This document shows, piece after piece, positions 1-8,781 of a DNA stretch of 64,000 nt. The position numbers and the translations under genes were made by a program. The stretch's first letter is position 1; every line of letters starts with the position of its first letter. The stretch is from CAWGQN01 sp963824885. GTDB taxonomy: Bacteria > Actinomycetota > Actinomycetes > Actinomycetales > Microbacteriaceae. The notes under the pieces were generated by a model, which had not been told where the DNA came from, did no database searches, and was given only the letters and a program-made list of their open reading frames with translations. The DNA lies in assembly GCA_963824885.1 (NCBI GenBank), contig CAWGQN010000001.1, positions 124,001 through 188,000 of the forward strand, read 5' to 3'.

Positions 1-893
1 GCGTGCTGCGCTTCAACGGCTTGCTCAGCCTCGACAACGTCGTTCGCTTCAACCGCTGCCTCGGTCACGTTTGCGACCTTTTCCGTGTCGGCAGACGATT
101 GCGCGGGAGTCGTCTCGGTCTCCGAATCGCGATCAGCTTGAAGAAGCTCGCGCTCCCATTCCGCAAGTGGCTCAGCGGGGCCGTCGCCTTCATCCGGCTT
201 CTGGTGGCGTTGAATGAGGCCCTCGGCCGCCGCATCCGCGACAATTCGAGTGAGCAGACTCACCGAGCGAATTGCGTCGTCATTCCCCGGAATCGGATAT
301 TGCACCTCGTCGGGATCGCAATTGGTGTCGAGGATGCCAATCACCGGAATTCCGAGCTTTCTCGCCTCGTCGATCGCGAGATGTTCTTTCTTGGTGTCAA
401 CCACCCACAAGGCGGACGGTGTTTTCGTGAGGTTCCGAATGCCGCCAAGACTCTTGCGCAACTTATCGAGTTCACGCTTTTTGATGAGCAGTTCTTTCTT
501 CGTGAATCCGCTTTTCGCGGTGTCCTCGAAGTCGAGTTCTTCGAGTTCTTTCATGCGAGCGAGGCGCTTGCCGACCGTGTGAAAATTCGTGAGCAAACCG
601 CCGAGCCACCGCTGGTTGACATACGGCTGACCAACTCGAGTCGCTTGCTCGGCGATCACCTCTTGAGCTTGTTTTTTGGTGCCAACGAAAAGGATCGTCC
701 CGCCGTGAGCGACGGTCTCGCGCGCAAACTCATACGTCTTGTCGATGTACTCGAGTGACTGCTGCAAATCGATGATGTAACTGCCCGAGCGCTCGGTCAA
801 AATGAAGCGCTTCATTTTCGGGTTCCAGCGGCGAGTTTGATGACCAAAATGCACGCCGCTGTTAAGCAGCTGGCGCATTGTGACGACGGCCAT
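1..893 (-). CDS. rpsB: 30S ribosomal protein S2, 3' end cut by window edge
   Basis: Reading down from an ATG at 893, the protein begins MAVVTMRQLLNSGVHFGHQ and continues with S2 landmarks such as the RRWNPKMK stretch, GTILFVGTKKQAQ and NQRWLGGLLTNF, so this is the universal small-subunit protein that binds 16S rRNA near the head/body junction. The frame stays open to the window edge (297 codons visible). The visible C-terminus is an acidic, Glu/Ala/Val-rich tail longer than the core S2 fold, as often seen in actinobacteria. tsf would be expected just beyond the edge. The M23 peptidase gene on the opposite strand further along is the usual actinobacterial neighbour. Confidence 0.97.
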   Translation of the reverse strand, partial: MAVVTMRQLLNSGVHFGHQTRRWNPKMKRFILTERSGSYIIDLQQSLEYIDKTYEFARETVAHGGTILFVGTKKQAQEVIAEQATRVGQPYVNQRWLGGLLTNFHTVGKRLARMKELEELDFEDTAKSGFTKKELLIKKRELDKLRKSLGGIRNLTKTPSALWVVDTKKEHLAIDEARKLGIPVIGILDTNCDPDEVQYPIPGNDDAIRSVSLLTRIVADAAAEGLIQRHQKPDEGDGPAEPLAEWERELLQADRDSETETTPAQSSADTEKVANVTEAAVEANDVVEAEQAVEAQH

Positions 894-987
894 GGCCGTT
901 CTCCTATTCTTGGCGAGCGCTGCTGGATACGCCGCAGCAATCACCACTCGGTTATCTGACGGAGACCACGTGGCCGCCGCCCCTAGT

Positions 988-1020
988 GCTCTGGCACTTC
1001 TGCCTGAGCTCATATGAGCT
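988..1020 (-). promoter_or_regulatory. Inverted repeats in the rpsB 5' leader region
   Basis: About 95-125 nt upstream of rpsB there is an imperfect hairpin at 988-1009 (4+4 bp arms around a one-base mismatch and a four-base loop). It is followed by a perfect 14-bp palindrome at 1007-1020 centred on CATATG. They could be an r-protein leader structure, an operator, or the terminator of whatever precedes rpsB. No function is proven by the sequence. Confidence 0.3.
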
Positions 1021-1122
1021 AAGGACCGATGAGAAGTGCGGGTTATGTGAGCACGCGTAGTCACCCCACAAACCGTGAGGTGCTCTCGAAAGCATACACC
1101 CGCGCCCGTTTCATGGCGCGAT

Positions 1123-2568
1123 TCAGCGATGAGCGGTCGACCTCCACAGACCTGAGAATTTCAAGTTCGTCATTCCCTCGAGAGCGATCCCCTTGGTTTC
1201 GGGAACGAAGACGAAAACGAAGACGAGAGACAAGAGCGCGAAAAATGCGTAGATGCCGTAAGCGACCGCGAGCGAGAAACCCTGCGACAAGACGGGAAAA
1301 GTCACCGTCACGACAAAATTCATGCACCAAAGAATTGCTCCCGCGAGGCCCAAGGCCTTCGCCCGAATGCGTGTGGGAAAGATTTCTGCCAAGACGACCC
1401 ACACCACGGGACCCCACGTTGCGCCAAACGACACAACAAAAGCGTTCGCGGCGATCAGGGCTGCAATCGCCCACTCGCGCGGCAAGACGGGACTCGAATC
1501 AACGAGGAACGCTTGGCTAAATGCGAGCGACATGACTCCGAGCGAGAGTGCCATTCCCGTGGATCCTGCTAACAAGAGCAATCGGCGACCCACACGGTCG
1601 ACAAAGCCAATTGCGACAAACGTCACCGCGACGTTAACAATTGACGTCCCGACGGAGATCGCGAACGAATGGAGCTCGGCAAACCCGACCATGCTCCACA
1701 GTGTGGTCGAATAATAGAAAATGACGTTGATTCCGACGAGCTGTTGGAACATCGAAAGAAGAATGCCCACCCACACGACGGGCGCGAGGCCAAACGCATT
1801 GCCTCGCAAGCTGGCTGATTTAGCGGTCGCGCGGTCAATCGCAATATCTTGCTCCATGGTTCTCACCGCATCGTCGAGCTCCGATTGCGGCAAGACCAAA
1901 GAAAGCACCGCTCGAGCGTCGACCGGCCTCGTCTTCAGCAGAAGGTAACGAGGAGATTCGGGAAGCTTCCACGCAATGATCCCGTAGATGACCGCGGGAA
2001 TCGCGCAGACAATAAACATCCACCGCCACGCCTCGACACCAAACCACAGCGGGTTCGAGGCTCCATGAGCAAAACCGGCCAATTGAGCATCCGACATGAG
2101 CGCGGCAAAAATACCGAGCGTGATCGCCAATTGCTGAAGAGACGACAAGCGGCCGCGAATGGCTTTCGGTGAAATTTCAGCAATGTAAGCGGGCGCAATG
2201 ACCGAGGCAATCCCGATTCCAAGCCCGCCTATTGCGCGCCAAATCACCAGATCCCACACCGAGAACGCGAGCCCCGAGCCAATCGAGCTCCCAAAGAAAA
2301 TTCCAGCGCCAATGACCATGACGGAGACGCGACCGCACCGGTCGGCCAGTCGACCAGCCGCAAATGCGCCGATCGCGCAGCCGAACAGGGCGGACGCGAC
2401 CGCAAATCCGGTGAGAACCGCGGGCAAGTTGAATTCGGCTTGAACCGAGTCCACTGCGCCGTTGACGACCGATGAGTCGAATCCAAAAAGAAAGCCCCCC
2501 AGGGCGGCCGACATTGAGAGAGCAATGACTTTTCGCCGCAACCGCCGATCAAGCGCTTGAACCGTCAT
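1123..2568 (-). CDS. MFS transporter, sugar porter family
   Basis: The 481-residue protein has about 12 hydrophobic segments and sugar-porter signatures: GRLADRCGR after TM2-3, an E/R-rich loop PESPRYLL before the central loop, DRVGRR in the second half, and PETKG after TM12. It should be an inner-membrane proton symporter or facilitator for a sugar or polyol; the substrate cannot be read. The ATG at 2568 is preferred because a GGAG lies about 9 nt upstream. An in-frame start at 2646 would add 26 Arg-rich residues unlike the family. It stands alone between rpsB and the M23 gene with no sugar-catabolic partner nearby. Confidence 0.9.
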   Translation of the reverse strand: MTVQALDRRLRRKVIALSMSAALGGFLFGFDSSVVNGAVDSVQAEFNLPAVLTGFAVASALFGCAIGAFAAGRLADRCGRVSVMVIGAGIFFGSSIGSGLAFSVWDLVIWRAIGGLGIGIASVIAPAYIAEISPKAIRGRLSSLQQLAITLGIFAALMSDAQLAGFAHGASNPLWFGVEAWRWMFIVCAIPAVIYGIIAWKLPESPRYLLLKTRPVDARAVLSLVLPQSELDDAVRTMEQDIAIDRATAKSASLRGNAFGLAPVVWVGILLSMFQQLVGINVIFYYSTTLWSMVGFAELHSFAISVGTSIVNVAVTFVAIGFVDRVGRRLLLLAGSTGMALSLGVMSLAFSQAFLVDSSPVLPREWAIAALIAANAFVVSFGATWGPVVWVVLAEIFPTRIRAKALGLAGAILWCMNFVVTVTFPVLSQGFSLAVAYGIYAFFALLSLVFVFVFVPETKGIALEGMTNLKFSGLWRSTAHR

Positions 2569-2890
2569 TCGCCAATGCTCCGCGGAATTGCCGGCACCCG
2601 CGACCGACGAGCGGAGTCGAAAAATGACGCGGCCTTGCCAGCGCATTCCAACGAATTCACACTATTCCCGAGCTAATGGATGACTCACAACAGCTTCAGA
2701 CGTTAGAAATCCCCCGTCCTTGCGTCTACCCTACTGTGGCGTGGCGTTTCAACCCAATGCTCACCGCGGATCCCGTCGCGGCCCCCACCCGCAATCGCGG
2801 CTGGATGTTCACGGGGCAGGGTCCGCTGAGGGATTTGACCATCGCGGCGCCGAACGCATCGACGTGCCGGTCCGGGTACAGGCTTGAGGT

Positions 2891-3559
2891 ATGAACCCGG
2901 TCGGACGAACAACCCGCGCAGCCGCCGCGGTTCTCGCTCTTGCCGTCGGCGCGGCTCTCGGTGACGCTCGCGCACCGTCGGCCGGTGGGCCAGCGCGGCA
3001 CACGGCACGGTGGGAGTGGCCGTTGCCGCCACCGCACACGATCTCGCGCGGCTTCGAGGCGCCACCCACTGAATTCGCAGCGGGCCACCGCGGTATTGAC
3101 ATTGTCTCGACGGTCGGTTCGATTGTGATCGCTCCCGAAGCGGGAGTCGCATCGTTTGTGGGGTGGGTTGTTGACCGGGCAGCGCTCTCCATCAGCAGCG
3201 GCGACGGGGTCCGATCCAGTTTCGAACCCGTCGACGCGCTCGTCACCGAGGGAGCACCCGTCGTCCGTGGCCAACCGATTGCGACGGTCGCCACGTCGGG
3301 GCATTGCGGGCTCCCGTGTCTTCATTTCGGCGTTCGCAAGAACGGGCGCTACGTGTCCCCTTTGGGCTATCTTCGCGGATTCCGCCGAGCGATTCTCGTT
3401 CCGCTTGACACGGCTACGCGCGCGGGTGCGCTCGCGCGTACGACGATTTCAATCGCTCGACCGAGACGTGGGTATAGATCTGTGTCGTTCCAAGGCTCGA
3501 GTGGCCCAGCATTTCTTGCACCTCGCGCAAATCCGCGCCGCCGTCGAGAAGGTGGGTAG
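2891..3559 (+). CDS. M23-family (LytM-like) peptidase domain protein, possibly degenerate
   Basis: An N-terminal hydrophobic segment (residues about 10-27) suggests export. The M23 fold follows from about residue 42: a WPLPPP start, GHRGID (the zinc-ligand H and D), APEAGVASFVG, and HCGLPCLHFG near residue 145. The normal HxH motif reads C-L-H here, which is common in this rpsB-linked actinobacterial subfamily and leaves catalytic activity uncertain. The role is presumably peptidoglycan hydrolysis or activation of another hydrolase. The recognisable domain ends near residue 172 (about base 3407). The remaining 50 residues are Arg/Gly-rich and run antisense through the 3' end of xerC. Confidence 0.8.
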   Translation: MNPVGRTTRAAAAVLALAVGAALGDARAPSAGGPARHTARWEWPLPPPHTISRGFEAPPTEFAAGHRGIDIVSTVGSIVIAPEAGVASFVGWVVDRAALSISSGDGVRSSFEPVDALVTEGAPVVRGQPIATVATSGHCGLPCLHFGVRKNGRYVSPLGYLRGFRRAILVPLDTATRAGALARTTISIARPRRGYRSVSFQGSSGPAFLAPRANPRRRREGG

Positions 3560-4409
3560 CGGCGCTGTGGCGAAGAGTGTGCGGGCCACCGGGGCCGGCT
3601 CCAGAAAAATCTCGGAGTGCGCCGGAAACCGTTCGGTGAATCGCACGAGTACCAATTCGGGCTCCCCGTGCTCCGAGAAAAACAGCGTCGTCGTCGAGCG
3701 ACCCTCGGTCGTGTGATTCCGTCTCGAAATTTTGCCGGCCACGATCACGACCGGTGCCCCGCTCGAGCAGAACGGGTCGACCCTGTGTCACGTAGTCGAC
3801 GAGCGCCGAACTCGCGGGCACACCAAACGGCACCACTCGGTCTTTCGATCCTTTGCCGGTAACGCGAACGGTGAGCTGATCGAGATCGAGATCGCCCATA
3901 TTGAGACCCGCGAGTTCCGCTGCTCGCACGGCCGAAGCGTACAGGAGTTCGATAATGGCGCGATCACGAAGCGCAACGGGGTCACCGTGCCGAGCTCGTT
4001 CTTCACTCGCGCGGATGAGGGTGGTCATCGTGCTCGGTGAGACAATTCGAGGCAGTGCGTGGTCGGCGCGCGGCGCGCGGAGGCGGGCCGCTTTGTCGTC
4101 CTCCGTTCCCACGGCCTGTGCGTGCCACGCGGAAAAACTTCTCGCGGCGGCCGAGCGCCGCGCGAGGGTTGCTCGCGCCAATCCCCCTTGAGATTCACGC
4201 CACAGCCAATCGCGCAAGACGTCGAGCGTGAGGTCGTCGACAGTCGTGACACCCCGGGATGCCGCGAAATCACTCAACCGTCCCAGGTCACTTCGATACG
4301 CGCGAACGGTGTGTTGTGAGAACGCGCGTTCTGCACCGAGATACGTCAAAAATGAGGCAATAGACTGCGAAATCGTGGCGTGCGCCGCGCCGCTCACGTT
4401 TTCGCCCAC
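3414..4409 (-). CDS. xerC: Site-specific tyrosine recombinase XerC
   Basis: At 331 residues it carries an N-terminal SAM-like core-binding domain (about 14-100) and a catalytic domain with all expected residues: R162, K186/K189 in GKGSKD, H277-x-x-R280, H303 and nucleophile Y312. It resolves chromosome dimers at dif together with XerD (not in this window). The GTG start at 4409 is preceded by a GGTGGGG purine run. It lies 9 nt downstream of dprA, so the two are probably co-transcribed. An insertion of about 30 residues (210-240, polar and Arg/Asp-rich) before the H-x-x-R motif makes it longer than usual. Confidence 0.95.
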   Translation of the reverse strand: MGENVSGAAHATISQSIASFLTYLGAERAFSQHTVRAYRSDLGRLSDFAASRGVTTVDDLTLDVLRDWLWRESQGGLARATLARRSAAARSFSAWHAQAVGTEDDKAARLRAPRADHALPRIVSPSTMTTLIRASEERARHGDPVALRDRAIIELLYASAVRAAELAGLNMGDLDLDQLTVRVTGKGSKDRVVPFGVPASSALVDYVTQGRPVLLERGTGRDRGRQNFETESHDRGSLDDDAVFLGARGARIGTRAIHRTVSGALRDFSGAGPGGPHTLRHSAATHLLDGGADLREVQEMLGHSSLGTTQIYTHVSVERLKSSYARAHPRA

Positions 4410-4418
4410 GACCCCACC

Positions 4419-5690
4419 CTACGTGACACCCGTTGGTGACACGGGAGGTTTCTGAGGAAGACGTTTCCAGCCCGACTGCACTTCTTCGACAACACCAAGA
4501 GCGTTGAGGATGCCCAGCTCGGCGCGAACGGCCTCGATTGAGAGTCCCGAGCGATCAGCAATGTCGTGGTCGCGCCGGGCACGCCGGATCTGAAGCGCTT
4601 CGACTACTCTGCTTGCCGCACAATGAGAACTCGTCGCGAGAGCGACGGAAGGGTCACGAGGAGTGTCGCCGATCAATTCAGCCATTTCGGTCGCATTCGT
4701 CACGCAAATGGCATCGTATTCGCGAAGAAGGCGGTGACACCCGGCCGAACCAGGCGATGTCACCGAGCCCGGAACGGCCCCGAGTGGTCGGGCAAGAGCA
4801 GCCGCGTGCCCGGCCGTATTGAGGGATCCTGACCGATGACCCGCTTCAAGGACGACGGTCGCGCGAGTCGCCGCGGCAATGAGCCTGTTTCTTTGAAGGA
4901 AGCGCCACCGAGTTGGTGCCGCTCCGACGGCGAGTTCTGACAAGACAATTCCGCGATCAACAATGTGAGACAACAGCGCTGAATGGCCGCTCGGATAAAA
5001 CCGATCAATACCGCCGGCGAGAAATGCCGCCGTGATGCCGCCCTCGGAGAGTGTTGCACGGTGGGCCGCGCCGTCAATTCCATATGCTGCTCCAGAAACG
5101 ATTGCGATGTTTCGACTCGCGAGCCGCGATGCCGCCTCCGTTGCGACGTGTTCGCCATAACCGCTCGCCGCTCGCGCGCCGACGAGCGCGATTGATCGCT
5201 TCAGTGCGCCGAGTCGTGTGGGGTTTCCTCGCACCCACAATCCGACGGGAGCGTGCACCTCAAGGTCATCGAGCGCGCGGGGCCACAGTGCTCCGCCGGG
5301 CACAATGAATTGGGCGCCAAGATGCCGCGCCGCTCGCACGGTCGCGAGCGCGCGAGTGAGAGACAATTTTGGCCGCCACCGAGTAATCGCTCCCCGCACG
5401 TCCGCGAGCGTCAGGGCTTTCGCGCCGTCGATTCCCCGCTCTCGAAGTCGTTCGACGATGTGATCGGCGGTGCGCGAGTCAACAACGATATCGAGAGCCC
5501 CAGCCGCGCCAACAGCGCCAATGAGGGCGTGGGCGACGCGGTCTCCCGGTTCTGCGATCCCCGACCAACACGCGCGAGCAACGAGGTCTTCCGACGTGAT
5601 GATCGCGTCGCGGTCATCACCGTCGTCAGAGAATCCGATTGCGTCGGCCAACTGCCGCACGGACACGTCGGTGAGTCCGGGAATCGTCAC
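4419..5690 (-). CDS. dprA: DNA-processing protein DprA
   Basis: The central Rossmann-like DprA domain is clear: SIALVGARAASGYGEHVA, IVSGAAYGIDGAAH, AAFLAGGIDRFYPSGH, LSELAVGAAPTRWRFLQRN and a GSLNTAGHAAALARPLGAVP segment. A C-terminal winged-helix region follows (about 350-415). DprA loads RecA onto incoming single-stranded DNA in transformation. The start is taken as the GTG at 5690, which overlaps the comM stop as GTGA and has a GGGGG run just upstream; the frame is open to 5777 but that would overlap comM by 91 bp. With comM next to it, this is the usual uptake-related pair. Confidence 0.95.
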   Translation of the reverse strand: MTIPGLTDVSVRQLADAIGFSDDGDDRDAIITSEDLVARACWSGIAEPGDRVAHALIGAVGAAGALDIVVDSRTADHIVERLRERGIDGAKALTLADVRGAITRWRPKLSLTRALATVRAARHLGAQFIVPGGALWPRALDDLEVHAPVGLWVRGNPTRLGALKRSIALVGARAASGYGEHVATEAASRLASRNIAIVSGAAYGIDGAAHRATLSEGGITAAFLAGGIDRFYPSGHSALLSHIVDRGIVLSELAVGAAPTRWRFLQRNRLIAAATRATVVLEAGHRSGSLNTAGHAAALARPLGAVPGSVTSPGSAGCHRLLREYDAICVTNATEMAELIGDTPRDPSVALATSSHCAASRVVEALQIRRARRDHDIADRSGLSIEAVRAELGILNALGVVEEVQSGWKRLPQKPPVSPTGVT

Positions 5691-7222
5691 GGCGCGATCC
5701 CCCGTCGAAAGAAGAGGGCTTGGCCAATATGTTCGCGCGACGGTTGCTTCACGTCGTCGAGATCGGCGAGGGTCCACGCGACTCGGAGCACACGATCATA
5801 ACCGCGCATGGTTATTCCGCCCCGCTCGAGAGCGTGATCGAGGTCGCTTGTGACCGTCGCGGGGAGGAGTGCCGCGGGCCCGCGGAGCCACGATCCGGGC
5901 ACGTCACCGTTCAATCTCCACGGGGTGCCCGACAAGCGCAATCGTGTCGCATTTCGAGCGTCAGAGACGAGTGCTCGAAGCGATTCCGTCGATGAACTCG
6001 AATCGTGGCGTTCCGCGCGCTCGTGAACAGAGCTCACGCGCCGAATGGGCAACTGCATATCGACCCTATCGAGAAGCGGTCCGGACAAGCGCGAGAGGTA
6101 ACGACGACGAGCGACCGGAGGGCACACACACGTCGACTCTGGCGCACCGTATTGTCCGCACGGGCACGGGTTCGCAGCGAGGACGAGTTGAAAGTTCGCT
6201 GGAAAATGAGCGACAGCGTTTGCTCGATGAATGCGGACAACTCCCGACTCGAGCGGTTGGCGGAGCGTGTTGAGCACCGCTGCGGAAAATTCTGGTGCCT
6301 CGTCGAGGAACAGCACGCCGTGCGATGCTCGGGGGACCGCACCGGGACGAATTCGACCGGACCCGCCACCGATCATGGCCGCGGCGGTCGTCGTGTGGTG
6401 CGGACTCTCCCACGGTGGCCGAATGATGAGACCGCTCGAAATCGGTTCACCACACAGTGATCGCACGCTCGTCACCTCGAGGGCAGCCGTGTGATCGAGG
6501 TCGGGAAGGAGTCCCGGCAATCGACGGGCGAGCATCGTTTTTCCCGCTCCGGGCGGTCCGCACAGCAAGAGGTGGTGGCCGCCCGCGGCTGCCACGGTGA
6601 GGGCGTGGACCGCCTCGGGGTTGCCGACGACCTCGCGAAGGTCTCCCTCGTCATCCGCGTGCTCTCGCGCGATATCGGGCCGAATCGGTTCCACCGCAAC
6701 ACGATCAAGATCGGCGCCGTGGCTAATTGCCGCGTCGCGCAACGACGCGACCGGAAGCACGTTAATCCCCTCGACGAGGCTCGCCTCGTGCGCATTGGCC
6801 TGTGGGACCATCACGCGACGAATTCCGACGCGCTCAGCCGCAATAACGGAGGGCAAGATTCCGATCGTCGAGCGTAATCGACCGTCAAGACCCAATTCGC
6901 CGAGGTGCACGGTTTCGGCAATTGAGCGGGGGGGGACGATACCCGCGGTTGCGAGGCACGCGAGTGCGATTGCCAAGTCGAAAGCCGAGCCACGCTTCGG
7001 AACCGCGGCGGGAGAGAGATTTACCGTGAGCTTTCTGCTCGGGAGAGCGCACCCGGAGTTTGCCGCGGCGGATTTCACGCGTTCTCGTGCTTCACCAAGC
7101 GCCGTATCGGGAAGACCTATGATGGTGAACCCGGGAAGATTGCTCGAGAGATCGGCCTCGATATCGATCACCGTGCCAATGAGTCCTTCGAGCGACACGG
7201 AAAGAGTTCGCGCTATTGGCAT
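5687..7222 (-). CDS. comM: YifB/ComM-type Mg-chelatase-like AAA+ ATPase
   Basis: The 511-residue protein has the N-terminal Lon-protease-like (S5 fold) domain and then an AAA+ module: Walker A GPPGAGKTMLA, Walker B GVLFLDEAPEF, and sensor/arginine-finger region with ANPCPCGQYG and RYLSRLSGPLLDRVD. A C-terminal Mg-chelatase domain follows. ComM is a hexameric branch-migration helicase that helps integrate transforming DNA; in other lineages the function is less certain. It starts one base inside the yraN stop (TGATG) and ends in a GTGA with dprA, so yraN-comM-dprA are translationally coupled. Confidence 0.95.
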   Translation of the reverse strand: MPIARTLSVSLEGLIGTVIDIEADLSSNLPGFTIIGLPDTALGEARERVKSAAANSGCALPSRKLTVNLSPAAVPKRGSAFDLAIALACLATAGIVPPRSIAETVHLGELGLDGRLRSTIGILPSVIAAERVGIRRVMVPQANAHEASLVEGINVLPVASLRDAAISHGADLDRVAVEPIRPDIAREHADDEGDLREVVGNPEAVHALTVAAAGGHHLLLCGPPGAGKTMLARRLPGLLPDLDHTAALEVTSVRSLCGEPISSGLIIRPPWESPHHTTTAAAMIGGGSGRIRPGAVPRASHGVLFLDEAPEFSAAVLNTLRQPLESGVVRIHRANAVAHFPANFQLVLAANPCPCGQYGAPESTCVCPPVARRRYLSRLSGPLLDRVDMQLPIRRVSSVHERAERHDSSSSTESLRALVSDARNATRLRLSGTPWRLNGDVPGSWLRGPAALLPATVTSDLDHALERGGITMRGYDRVLRVAWTLADLDDVKQPSREHIGQALFFRRGIAP

Positions 7223-7629
7223 CAGGCAATTCCGATAACGTGGTCAATTATCGCTTCGCGAGTGGGTTGAAGCACGATTCCAATCGCGTCAATACGCACT
7301 CGGAATCCCGTGCGACGACCACGGGGCTCCGCTCCGCGAGTGTCAACAATACGCCCAGAGGACGCGCTCTCGGCGTCGAGCCACGAATGAACGAGCTGCC
7401 TCAGCCGCGCGTGCTTCGCGGGAGTGATCGCATCGAGCGGATTACCGTACGCGACGCTTGAGCGAGTCTTGACTTCGATAAAAACGGTTTCGTTGTCGTG
7501 CAGCGCGACAATGTCAATTTCTCCGCACCCCGACCGCCAATTGCGCTCGAGAATTGCATACCCTCTCTCCGCGAGATAATCGACGGCCAGCTGTTCACCC
7601 AGCCGACCAAGGTCGTCTTTTTTCGCCAT
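7222..7629 (-). CDS. yraN: UPF0102 family protein YraN (endonuclease-like fold)
   Basis: The 135 residues match the YraN family: GRLGEQLAVDYLAERGY, NWRSGCGEIDIVA and VFIEVKTRSS carry the restriction-endonuclease-like E...D...E-x-K pattern. The cellular role is unsettled (a possible nuclease or Holliday-junction-related function). The ATG at 7629 sits 4 nt after GGAGGT; the open frame begins at a GTG 12 nt earlier, but that codon lies in front of the ribosome-binding site. The central segment (about 90-105) is Arg/Gly-rich. Coupled to comM by a one-base overlap. Confidence 0.93.
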   Translation of the reverse strand: MAKKDDLGRLGEQLAVDYLAERGYAILERNWRSGCGEIDIVALHDNETVFIEVKTRSSVAYGNPLDAITPAKHARLRQLVHSWLDAESASSGRIVDTRGAEPRGRRTGFRVRIDAIGIVLQPTREAIIDHVIGIA

Positions 7630-7716
7630 GTGCACCTCCACTCGCTAAGAATTTCAGCGTGGGGAATTATCTCGGGGATGCAACAAGCCAACTGTGCAAA
7701 AGCCGAGCTAGGTACC

Positions 7717-7758
7717 CGCCGGTGGACGACCGGCGAGATTCGCGACGGCGAGATTCGC
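7717..7758. repeat. Small hairpin plus 15-bp tandem duplication in yraN/DUF2469 gap
   Basis: In the 160-bp gap between DUF2469 and yraN there is a 6-bp inverted repeat with a 7-nt loop (7717-7735). A 12-base unit is then repeated at 15-bp spacing (about 7731-7757). No T-tract follows on either strand, so termination is only a possibility. Confidence 0.35.
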
Positions 7759-7789
7759 CACGGAGGGAGGCCGCCCGGCGTACGACTCG

Positions 7790-8113
7790 CTATTCGTCGA
7801 GAGCAAGCTCCTTCGGGAGGGCAAAGTCTTTGCTCGACAATTCTTCAACATTGACATCTTTGAACGTCAGCACTCGAACCGATTTGACGAAGCGATCCGA
7901 ACGATAGACGTCCCACACCCACACGTCGCTCATCGTCAGTTCGAAGTAGAAATCATGCTCGGTGTCTTTTCGTACCAGTTCGACGTCATTGGCCAAATAG
8001 AAGCGTCGCTCCGTCTCGACGACGTATTGAAACTGCGACACAACATCGCGATACTCACGGTAGAGGGCCAACTCGACCTCTCGGTCATAGTCCTCGATGT
8101 CATCGTTTTCCAT
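7790..8113 (-). CDS. DUF2469 family protein
   Basis: The 107-residue acidic protein begins MENDDIEDYDREVELALYRE and contains QFQYVVETERRFYLANDVEL and a WVWDVYR segment, typical of DUF2469, a family confined to actinobacteria. Function is unknown. It is almost always next to rnhB, here only 2 nt downstream of it, which suggests a shared transcript rather than a proven shared task. Confidence 0.93.
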   Translation of the reverse strand: MENDDIEDYDREVELALYREYRDVVSQFQYVVETERRFYLANDVELVRKDTEHDFYFELTMSDVWVWDVYRSDRFVKSVRVLTFKDVNVEELSSKDFALPKELALDE

Positions 8114-8115
8114 GG

Positions 8116-8781
8116 TTACCCAATCTTATGCGCACCCTCACGCGTCGATTTCAGCCACGACTGTCTGTGATACTCGGACGGACCGAGTTCCATGATGGCC
8201 GCGCGATGCTGCGCACTTCCGTAGCCCTTGTTGCGCGCCCACCCGTATCCCGGTGTGCGCACATCGTTCTCGACGAGAAGATGATCGCGGTGCACCTTCG
8301 CAATGACCGAAGCGGCGGCCACCGAGGCGCACTCTCGATCCCCCTTGACTCGTGTCACAACCCGCAACGGTGTCGCGAGCACGGGACTCAGCCAATCGGT
8401 GCCGCCGTCCAGCAAAACGACGCTCCGCACGACGGGCGCCGCGGCGGTGTGCACGAGGGCCAACGCGCGCGTCGCGGCAAGGCCAAGGCACGCCATTATC
8501 CCGAACCGATCAATTTCTTGCGAAGACGCGAGACCCACGGCATTCCACCGCGCCCACGACATCGCGAGCGGCGCAAGCTGCTCTCGGCAGTGTTCGCTCA
8601 AGAGTTTGGAATCACGCAATCCCACAGGGAATGGACCGACCGCCGAGTCGACGACCGCGACGCCCACGGCAACCGGACCAGCAAGAGCGCCACGCCCCAC
8701 TTCGTCGCACCCAATCACACACGACGCGCCATTATTTAGCAGGTCGCTCTCAACGTCGAATGTGGGGTCCGAGACGCGCAT
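8116..8781 (-). CDS. rnhB: Ribonuclease HII
   Basis: Residues 24-33 read GCDEVGRGAL, with D26 and E27 the metal ligands. A further catalytic Asp is in LLDGGTDW, and the SVAAASVIAKVHRD segment is characteristic of class HII. The enzyme removes misincorporated ribonucleotides and RNA primers from DNA. At 221 residues it is a normal length. Its ATG follows the stop of the upstream lepB copy directly (TGA then ATG, no gap), so the two are coupled. Confidence 0.96.
   Translation of the reverse strand: MRVSDPTFDVESDLLNNGASCVIGCDEVGRGALAGPVAVGVAVVDSAVGPFPVGLRDSKLLSEHCREQLAPLAMSWARWNAVGLASSQEIDRFGIMACLGLAATRALALVHTAAAPVVRSVVLLDGGTDWLSPVLATPLRVVTRVKGDRECASVAAASVIAKVHRDHLLVENDVRTPGYGWARNKGYGSAQHRAAIMELGPSEYHRQSWLKSTREGAHKIG

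Noticed and set aside
3..758. Plus-strand 251-codon frame over rpsB
   Set aside because: It is the antisense shadow of S2, whose minus-strand translation is unmistakable.
2676..2894. 72-codon ORF ending in ATGA at the M23 start
   Set aside because: Overlap style is tempting, but composition looks random, there is no family and no ribosome-binding site; more likely promoter DNA of the M23 gene.
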